This document shows, one piece after another, positions 57,989 through 64,000 of a DNA stretch of 64,000 nt. The DNA is taken from positions 124,001 through 188,000 of the forward strand of contig JAZQXL010000011.1 in the NCBI GenBank assembly GCA_045632845.1, written 5' to 3'. Both the position numbers and the translations under genes were made by a program. How positions within the stretch are numbered: position 1 is the first letter of the stretch; each line of letters starts with the position of its first letter. This stretch comes from RGIG4140 sp045632845 (lineage in GTDB: Bacteria; Pseudomonadota; Alphaproteobacteria; CAAHEQ01; UBA3637). A model generated the notes under the pieces. That model did not search any database, was not told where the DNA came from, and worked only from the letters and a program-made list of their open reading frames with translations.

Positions 57989-58789
57989 TTATCTTACCTT
58001 TTGATAAAAATCACTTATAACCTTTTGCATACATTGATCCAAATAGGAAAGTGTTTTTATTTTTAATTTAATTGGGATACCAAAACGAATTTCAGCAATA
58101 CCACCAGCCATACAAGCAAGTGTATCACTATCCCCACCCAAAGAAATGGCGTTTCTAATTGCATCTTCAAATGAAACAGCATCCAAAGCTGAAACAATAG
58201 CTTGCGGCACAGAATTTTTGCATGAAACATAAAATTTATTATAATTTGGTCTTATTTCATCAATCGATTTTGACAAATCACATTCATATTTTTTTGACAG
58301 TTTTTCTTTAATTTTCTGCGTATCCATACCCTTTTTAAGCAAAAACATTGTTTCTATATACATGGAAACATATTTTAAACTCTCAGGATGATTGTGTGTT
58401 AAATTTGTCAAAAACCTAGCTTTCTTCAATGCTTCAGCTAAATCTTTTTCCTTCAACCCTATAGGGCTTATACGCATCACACAACCATTTGTTTTTGCTT
58501 GATATGGAATACCTGTTTCTAACCATTTTGAAAAACCTTTTCCAAAAGGAGGAATCTTGCCATTTTCATAATATCTATTTTTATATTTTTCACCCCATTT
58601 TTTTAAAGCAAACTCGGCTGAACACCTAGTTAACAACCATTCTGCCGTTGCACATGTTAAAATTGTATCATCTGTAAAACAAGAATTTTCAGTAAACAAC
58701 TTAAATTCTTTTGTTTTTACATTATGAAACTCATAGACAGAACCTACAACATCTCCAACAATAGCACCGATCACTATCCCTCCAAACAA
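57989..58789 (-). CDS. ADP-ribosylglycohydrolase-family protein
   Basis: A 266-residue DraG/ARH-type protein. Metal-site motifs are at both ends: GAIVGDVVGS and CFTDDTILT near the N-terminus, and SLGGDSDTLACMAGGIAEIRFG (the GGDxDT motif, here in pieces) near the C-terminus. These bind two Mg or Mn ions and remove ADP-ribose from proteins or small molecules. It lies 33 bp after alaS and before the metallopeptidase-FHA gene, in the same direction. Confidence 0.92.
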   Translation of the reverse strand: MFGGIVIGAIVGDVVGSVYEFHNVKTKEFKLFTENSCFTDDTILTCATAEWLLTRCSAEFALKKWGEKYKNRYYENGKIPPFGKGFSKWLETGIPYQAKTNGCVMRISPIGLKEKDLAEALKKARFLTNLTHNHPESLKYVSMYIETMFLLKKGMDTQKIKEKLSKKYECDLSKSIDEIRPNYNKFYVSCKNSVPQAIVSALDAVSFEDAIRNAISLGGDSDTLACMAGGIAEIRFGIPIKLKIKTLSYLDQCMQKVISDFYQKVR

Positions 58790-58822
58790 AAATAGCGGAT
58801 GTTTCCATCCGCCATTTTGATT

Positions 58823-60595
58823 TTATGCGTTGTCTTTTACAAAACCAACGGTTGCCTTTATTCGGCGAACCCCCTTACTTGAACTTTCTTCTTTCATAAT
58901 ATGGAAAGATTTTAAAACACCTGTATTTGTCACATGAGGACCTGCGCAAACTTCTTTGCTAAAATCACCCATTGAATAAACAGTTACCTTCTCACCATAT
59001 TTGTTTGCAAAAAGACCAATAGCTCCTTTTTGTAAAGCTTCATCAAGTGTCATTTCTTCACACAGAACTTGCATATCTTTTTGAATAACTTCATTCACCA
59101 AAGCTTCAACTTTTTTCAAATCTTCAGGAGAAACTTTTTCTGGATGTGAAAAGTCAAAGCGTAAACGTTCAGCTGTAATATGAGAACCACGTTGTTCAAC
59201 ATGTGTGCCAAGAACAGTTCTCAACGCTTGGTGCAACAAGTGTGTTGCAGTATGTAAAGCTGTTGTTTCTTCTTTTTTATCAGCCAAACCACAAGGAGCT
59301 GAAGCACCACGTGAAATATCTTGGTGATGTTTATAAGCTTCATCAAATTCTTTCAAATTAACTGAAAGACCTTTTTCTTCAGCCATCATCACAGCCATTT
59401 CTTTTGGAAACCCAAATGTTTGAGCCAAATCAAAAACAACAAGACCACTCAAAATACCATTTTGAACATTTTTTTCATCTTGAATTGCTTTTTCAAACAT
59501 TTGAACACCACGAACAAGTGTTTTTGAAAAATCTTTTTCTTCCGTTTCAAAAGCTGACAAGATTAATTCTTTGTTTTTTAAAAGTTCAGGATAATATCCT
59601 TGGTACATTTCAATCACTTTTTCAGCAATTGGCAAAGCAAAACCCTGAGCCAAATTTAACTTATGCCCCTCACCAAGCATTCTGCGAACAATACGGCGCA
59701 ATTGATATTGTTGATCTTTATTACCTGGCGTAATACCTTCCGCCATAATAAATGTTGCAGCTCTTGCATGATCAATAATAATACGTTCTTCTCTTGTGCG
59801 TTCAGCTGGTTTTTCAATTCCACGGAATGTATCTAATGCTTCAAACAAAGGAATGAAAAGTTCTGTATCATAACAACTATCAAAACCATTTAACACAGCA
59901 ACAACACGTTCAAAACCCATACCAGTATCAACATTTGGATGAGCTAATTTTTCAAGTTCACCTTTTTCATTTTTGTTATACTGCATCAAAACGTCATTCC
60001 AAATTTCAACCCAAAGCGGATTTTCTGGATCAAAAACTTCTGGTGTTGGCTCTGAACCGGTCCAATAGAACATTTCAGTATCTGGACCACATGGGCCTGT
60101 TGTACCAGCTGGGCCCCACCAATTGGCTTGAAGCTTTGCAATTCTGTTTGGAGAAACACCAAGTGAAACCCATGTGTTGTATGCTTCTTCATCAAAAGGA
60201 GCATCTTCATTCCCTGCAAAAACGGTAAAAGCAAGCTTATTTAAATCTAACCCCAGCCATTCTTTGCTTGTTAAAAATTCAAAACTATATTTGATAGCAT
60301 CTTCTTTAAAGTAATCACCGATAGACCAGTTGCCAAGCATTTCAAAAAATGTTAAGTGAACCTTATCACCAACTTCTTCAATATCACCTGTGCGTATACA
60401 TTTTTGAAAATCGACTAATCGTTTACCTGCTGGATGAGGAGCACCCAACAAAAATGGTACTAATGGATGCATACCTGCCATTGTAAACAAAACAGTTGGA
60501 TCGTTTTCTGGAATAAGAGGTGCACTTTTAATTTCAACATGGTTTTTTGAAACAAAAAAATCAATAAACTTCTTTTTTAATTCGGCTGCTTTCAT
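58823..60595 (-). CDS. alaS: Alanyl-tRNA synthetase lacking the C-Ala domain
   Basis: A 590-residue AlaRS. The class II catalytic domain has PENDPTVLFTMAGMHP, RTGDIEEVGDKVHLTFFEMLGNW and GMGFERV. The editing domain is present: HTATHLLHQALR (zinc-binding histidines) and CAGPHVTNTG. The protein stops there, without the coiled coil and C-Ala (oligomerisation and tRNA elbow) domain of the usual 870-residue enzyme. The start at 60595 has AAAGGAG 6 nt upstream. Confidence 0.96.
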   Translation of the reverse strand: MKAAELKKKFIDFFVSKNHVEIKSAPLIPENDPTVLFTMAGMHPLVPFLLGAPHPAGKRLVDFQKCIRTGDIEEVGDKVHLTFFEMLGNWSIGDYFKEDAIKYSFEFLTSKEWLGLDLNKLAFTVFAGNEDAPFDEEAYNTWVSLGVSPNRIAKLQANWWGPAGTTGPCGPDTEMFYWTGSEPTPEVFDPENPLWVEIWNDVLMQYNKNEKGELEKLAHPNVDTGMGFERVVAVLNGFDSCYDTELFIPLFEALDTFRGIEKPAERTREERIIIDHARAATFIMAEGITPGNKDQQYQLRRIVRRMLGEGHKLNLAQGFALPIAEKVIEMYQGYYPELLKNKELILSAFETEEKDFSKTLVRGVQMFEKAIQDEKNVQNGILSGLVVFDLAQTFGFPKEMAVMMAEEKGLSVNLKEFDEAYKHHQDISRGASAPCGLADKKEETTALHTATHLLHQALRTVLGTHVEQRGSHITAERLRFDFSHPEKVSPEDLKKVEALVNEVIQKDMQVLCEEMTLDEALQKGAIGLFANKYGEKVTVYSMGDFSKEVCAGPHVTNTGVLKSFHIMKEESSSKGVRRIKATVGFVKDNA

Positions 60596-60623
60596 ATTAT
60601 ACTCCTTTAAATCATGTTGAAAA

Positions 60624-60652
60624 ATAATACACTTGTTTTCAATAAAAGTCAA
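60624..60652 (-). promoter_or_regulatory. alaS promoter
   Basis: TTGACT (60652-60647), 17 bp, TATTAT (60629-60624) on the minus strand. Confidence 0.75.
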
Positions 60653-60737
60653 CTACACAAAAAAGAAAAATAAAGGATTTAGCCCCCAGTTCCTCACTTA
60701 TTTTTACAACTGTCACAAAAGTGTCATTTGCTTTTTT

Positions 60738-60766
60738 TTGACTTTTCGTATATCTTTATCTAGAAT
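60738..60766 (+). promoter_or_regulatory. fabI promoter
   Basis: TTGACT (60738-60743), 17 bp, TAGAAT (60761-60766), 44 bp before the fabI start. Confidence 0.68.
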
Positions 60767-60810
60767 AGTCTATGAACGTGATACGTGAAATATTTATGGA
60801 AGGAAAAAAT

Positions 60811-61641
60811 ATGACAGGAATTATGGCGGGGAAAAAAGGTCTCATCATGGGTGTTGCAAACGATCACTCCATTGCATGGGGAATTGCAAAAGCTATGGCA
60901 GATCAAGGGGCTGAAATTGCTTTTACATACCAAGGTGAAGCTCTTGAAAAACGTGTTAAACCATTAGCTGAAAGCATTGGTTCAAACATTTTAATCCCAT
61001 GTGATGTACTTAACCCAGAATCAATGGATAATGTTTTTGCCACATTGAAAGAAAAATGGGGCAAATTAGATTTTGTTGTTCACGCAATCGCTTTTTCTGA
61101 TAAAAATGAACTTAAAGGCAGATATGTTGATACAACTCAAGCCAACTTCACAAACTCAATGCTTATTTCTTGTTATTCATTCACAGATGTTTGCAAACGT
61201 GCTTCTGAATTAATGACAGATGGCGGTGCTTGTTTAACACTCACATATTTAGGGGCTGAAAGATACTTACCTAACTACAATGTTATGGGTGTTGCAAAAG
61301 CAGCTTTAGAAGCATCTATTCACTTCATAGCTTTTGACCTTGGACACCAAAACATTCGTGTCAACGCCATTTCAGCTGGTCCAATCCGCACATTGGCCGC
61401 TGCGGGAATTGGTGATTTCAGACAAATTCTTGGTTGGACTGAGAACAACTCTGCTCTTTGCAGAAATGTAACAATTGAAGATGTCGGCGGTACAGGCATG
61501 TATCTTTGCTCTGACTTAGCTGCGGGAGTAACAGGTGAAATTATTCACGTTGATGCAGGGTACAATAAAAACGCAATGATTAACCCTCGCAATGCCCAAA
61601 AATCAGCAGAATTACTCTCTCAATTTAAATTATCCGAATAA
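60811..61641 (+). CDS. fabI: Enoyl-ACP reductase FabI
   Basis: A 276-residue NADH-dependent enoyl-ACP reductase for the last step of fatty-acid elongation. GLIMGVANDHSIAWGIAKAM is the dinucleotide site; the active pair is Tyr-x6-Lys in YNVMGVAK, preceded by LTYLGAERYLP. SAGPIRTLAAAGIGDF forms the substrate loop that triclosan-type inhibitors contact. The ATG at 60811 has GGAAGGA upstream. Confidence 0.97.
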   Translation: MTGIMAGKKGLIMGVANDHSIAWGIAKAMADQGAEIAFTYQGEALEKRVKPLAESIGSNILIPCDVLNPESMDNVFATLKEKWGKLDFVVHAIAFSDKNELKGRYVDTTQANFTNSMLISCYSFTDVCKRASELMTDGGACLTLTYLGAERYLPNYNVMGVAKAALEASIHFIAFDLGHQNIRVNAISAGPIRTLAAAGIGDFRQILGWTENNSALCRNVTIEDVGGTGMYLCSDLAAGVTGEIIHVDAGYNKNAMINPRNAQKSAELLSQFKLSE

Positions 61642-61650
61642 TTTATTAAA

Positions 61651-61687
61651 AAAGAACGCATTACAACAAAATGCGTTCTTTTTTTTA
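61651..61687 (+). terminator. fabI terminator
   Basis: AAGAACGCATT and AATGCGTTCTT arms with a T run. Confidence 0.92.
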
Positions 61688-61689
61688 GC

Positions 61690-61724
61690 ACAAAACCACC
61701 GATAAATTCGGTGGTTTTATTTTA
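61690..61724 (-). terminator. Terminator of the cysteine-doublet genes
   Basis: AAAACCACC and GGTGGTTTT arms around GATAAATTC, about 60 bp after the stop at 61786 on the minus strand. Confidence 0.7.
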
Positions 61725-61785
61725 TTCCACTTTTAGAAAAAAGATAACTTATTATTAAAAATCCAGTTGCTTCCTTTTAACAAAT

Positions 61786-62751
61786 CTATCCTCCACAACT
61801 ACAGATACCATCAGCAGATATACCACCTGTTCCGCCACAGCGATCAATACAACATTTTGTTGCATCTGCTCTGTGTTGCAAATTATAATCAGGCCGTTCA
61901 TTTGAAAAAACTAAAGAGCAATCTATATCATCAAAGTCGCTTGTAACACCACCTTTTGGAGAACATTCTGTAGCCCCAACACCACGATATCCAAAAGTTG
62001 TACAACAAACCCATCGAGTCGGGTTGTTTTCAATTTCTGCACGGAGATACTTGCGCCCGTCACTTGTGGTAATTGTTAACGGCGTAATAGAGGCTTTGGG
62101 AACTCTTTTGCCATCAATCATAATCTCTCCACCCGCTGCATAACAGCAAACAAATGATAAATCACCTGCATATTCTGGCTTTGTATTATCACACTCTCTT
62201 CTGTTCTGTTTTGCACAACATTTTGTTTCTTTTAAATCAACATCTTCATAAAAATAACAATGCTTCATTGCATCTGTTATTTCATGTGTATTGTCTGGTT
62301 TTCCATGTATCAACTCAAGTCCATAATATTCACAACATGATTTTGTTAACTTACTATCGTAATTGGTTGGATACCCCTGTTTGCAACAATCTTCTTCCCC
62401 ATTTGAAGAGCCTGCTACCCAAACATTCCCATTACGATAAACACCCATCAATCCTTCACAGCAAGTTTGCGTGACATTTCCTTCAGTGTCTTTAGGTTCA
62501 TTCTTCACACAACATTGACTTTCTGGTTTTAACTTTTCAGGATCTCCCCAAGAATCATCATAATAACTTGCAACATACTCATATCGCTCATTCAATTCAC
62601 AACATTCTTGATTTTGATTATATGATTCCAAGGTGTTAAAACAACACATTGTTTCTTTTTTGCAACTTTGCATTTCGGGCAGATCTGTAGCTCCCAAAAC
62701 GGGACTAGAGATAAAAAGAATTATCAATAATTGATACAACCACTTCTTCAT
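61786..62751 (-). CDS. Secreted protein with repeated Cys-Cys doublets
   Basis: A 321-residue protein with a signal peptide (MKKWLYQLLIILFISSPVLG). The mature part has about ten Cys-Cys doublets 15-40 residues apart (CCFNTLE, ECCELN, QCCVKN, TCCEGL, DCCKQG, SCCEYYG, KCCAKQ, VCCYAAGG, VCCTTFG, KCCIDRCGG), often followed by a polar residue and preceded by Glu or Lys. Many disulfides are expected, so it is likely periplasmic or outside the cell. A GGGAGG ribosome site follows the neighbour's stop by a few bases; the two genes are related and cotranscribed. Confidence 0.82.
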   Translation of the reverse strand: MKKWLYQLLIILFISSPVLGATDLPEMQSCKKETMCCFNTLESYNQNQECCELNERYEYVASYYDDSWGDPEKLKPESQCCVKNEPKDTEGNVTQTCCEGLMGVYRNGNVWVAGSSNGEEDCCKQGYPTNYDSKLTKSCCEYYGLELIHGKPDNTHEITDAMKHCYFYEDVDLKETKCCAKQNRRECDNTKPEYAGDLSFVCCYAAGGEIMIDGKRVPKASITPLTITTSDGRKYLRAEIENNPTRWVCCTTFGYRGVGATECSPKGGVTSDFDDIDCSLVFSNERPDYNLQHRADATKCCIDRCGGTGGISADGICSCGG

Positions 62752-62763
62752 TTTTCTACCTCC

Positions 62764-64000
62764 CTAATTCCCACTAGAAGATCTCATAGAGAACCCAGTG
62801 CTGCAGTTACCAATGATTTTATCTTTTTTTGCAATTGCAGCTTTTGTAAAACCAATGAAAACTTTGTCTTCGCAATTATTTTCATTTTCTCTACATTCTT
62901 TACAACATTCTTTTTCAATGGTAATTGCTCCTGTTTCTGGATCCCAAGCATATGGTTCAAAACATCCATTGATATCTTTAATACAACATTTACCACCCGT
63001 TTCAGTACAGTATGTAGGATCACATATTGGGGTATCACCACAAGGAACACATTCATTTTTTTCATAATCCCAAATATATCCAGGAATTAAAGGACAACAA
63101 ATCCTTGATTTCATGTTTTCAGCGTTATCTGTTCCGCAGCAAAAAATGTTTTCATTACATTCAATATCAAGGCCATTTTCACCTCTTTTACAACAGGCAT
63201 TCGTCGCACTTGGAATACTAACCAAATTACAAGAGCCAGTTAAGGGATCAACCTCTGTATATGTGATTGTTGTTTGAGCATCAACCCATCTTCCAATTTC
63301 ATCGCTCACATCATAAGCTAAATTGGTTTCACAACATTCAGGGTGTTGAAATTTTGCTGACTGGCTCCCGTTTTCAAGAAGTTCACAACACATCTTTGGA
63401 TTTGAAACACCTTTTGCGTTCAAAAATATATTAGATCTATACATTGAATTTGTTTGGTCTTTTATAAATTCAGCCATTGCATTAGCGATAGCTCCCCCAT
63501 CACAACATTCTGAATCACATGTAATTCCTGAACCTTGCCCATAAACAACTTGCATTCCCACTTTTTGAGGCTTGGTCATCCCTGGAGAATTCATTGCCTG
63601 ACAACATTCTTCAGAAACATTATTTGAGCCAATGTATGGATTTATTTGCAAATATCCATCTTTCTTTTCAGTTGGACAGCAATCGGGATTTTGCTGACCA
63701 TAAATATCAAGCGGAGGCATGGTTTGTGCAACATTACATACAATATCCCCATCATTAAAATCTGAATTGTTAGACGCTTTTGAATTATACCCAGTTGAAG
63801 TTCCTGCTGAACTCCCCCCATTCGTCGACCCAAAGTCCGATTCTGTACTTGAAGATGGTTTAGAAGTTGAACTAGAAGGACAACACCAATAATAACCCAT
63901 GAGAGTGTTTCTTTGTATACAACCTGGAGCGGGTTTCGTTCCTGTCGAATCAGCCGCATCACTGTATTCATATCCATTAGGACAACTGCTTGTTGAATCA
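62764..64000 (-). CDS. Larger cysteine-doublet protein, N-terminus beyond the window
   Basis: The frame is open from the window edge (reading DSTSSCPNGYEYSD ...) to the stop at 62764, at least 411 residues; an internal Met at 63900 is not the real start. It has the same Cys-Cys pattern (WCCPSS, DCCPTE, ECCQAM, ECCDGG, MCCELL, ECCETN, ACCKRG, FCCGTD, ICCPLI, KCCIKD, ECCKEC) and a Ser/Thr/Gly-rich linker near 63780-63880. It ends 12 bp before the related gene. Confidence 0.8.
   Translation of the reverse strand, partial: DSTSSCPNGYEYSDAADSTGTKPAPGCIQRNTLMGYYWCCPSSSTSKPSSSTESDFGSTNGGSSAGTSTGYNSKASNNSDFNDGDIVCNVAQTMPPLDIYGQQNPDCCPTEKKDGYLQINPYIGSNNVSEECCQAMNSPGMTKPQKVGMQVVYGQGSGITCDSECCDGGAIANAMAEFIKDQTNSMYRSNIFLNAKGVSNPKMCCELLENGSQSAKFQHPECCETNLAYDVSDEIGRWVDAQTTITYTEVDPLTGSCNLVSIPSATNACCKRGENGLDIECNENIFCCGTDNAENMKSRICCPLIPGYIWDYEKNECVPCGDTPICDPTYCTETGGKCCIKDINGCFEPYAWDPETGAITIEKECCKECRENENNCEDKVFIGFTKAAIAKKDKIIGNCSTGFSMRSSSGN

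Overview
This is an AT-rich chromosomal segment from a Gram-negative bacterium, most probably an alphaproteobacterium. The pointers are a DksA that keeps one zinc-finger cysteine, the dksA-maf-RNase E/G-like-yacG order, a LexA gene with a GAAC-N7-GAAT operator, a leaderless trp attenuation peptide, BamE and YceD genes side by side, and outer-membrane and periplasmic-glucan genes. Assignment to the uncultured, gut-associated AT-rich lineages of this class is inference. Promoters are unusually easy to read: many follow TTGACA (or TTGCAT/TTGACT)-17 bp-TATAAT, and most transcription units end in clear hairpin-plus-T terminators.

Layout. 1-6.4 kb: an N-terminal part of a secreted protein, dksA-maf-RNase E/G-like-yacG, tRNA-Phe, a fucosyltransferase-like GT10, a Nudix hydrolase with an unknown partner, and a YgiW-type OB-fold protein. 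6.5-11.1 kb: pheT, pheS, rplT and rpmI on the minus strand. 11.2-14.2 kb: slyX, a glycosyltransferase, small secreted and ankyrin proteins, and lexA. 14.5-14.7 kb: a new structured small RNA. 14.7-24.3 kb: tRNA-Asp, glucokinase, a half-length GlmU, ptsP, an alpha/beta hydrolase, uvrB, a polytopic membrane protein and infA. 24.3-28.5 kb: a large unknown protein divergent from ettA. 28.6-29 kb: a second small RNA, a tRNA T-arm-like remnant and tRNA-Glu. 29.1-37.8 kb: a nitroreductase, opgG-x-opgH, MscL with a zinc ribbon, an outer-membrane barrel, a 17-copy YwqK-repeat protein and a LuxR-type regulator. 37.8-44.3 kb: mnmG, mnmE, engB, yidC, yidD, rnpA and rpmH. 44.4-49.4 kb: two related unknown proteins, YceD, BamE, rpsI, rplM, upp and rnpB. 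49.4-52.3 kb: a restriction-modification island (MunI-like endonuclease, controller protein, MT-A70 methylase) beside tRNA-Pro, bounded by tRNA-tail repeats and a second pair of diverged direct repeats. 52.3-64 kb: an HD-domain protein, trpB behind a Trp-Trp leader peptide, metG, a metallopeptidase-FHA protein next to an ADP-ribosylglycohydrolase, a short alaS, fabI and two secreted proteins full of cysteine doublets.

Most of the content is housekeeping: translation, tRNA modification, membrane insertion and envelope. The novelty lies in the two small RNAs, the trp leader before a lone trpB, the restriction island with its tRNA remnants, the metallopeptidase/FHA/ADP-ribosylhydrolase group, and the Cys-Cys repeat proteins. 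No CRISPR array, transposase, integrase or phage structural gene was recognised.
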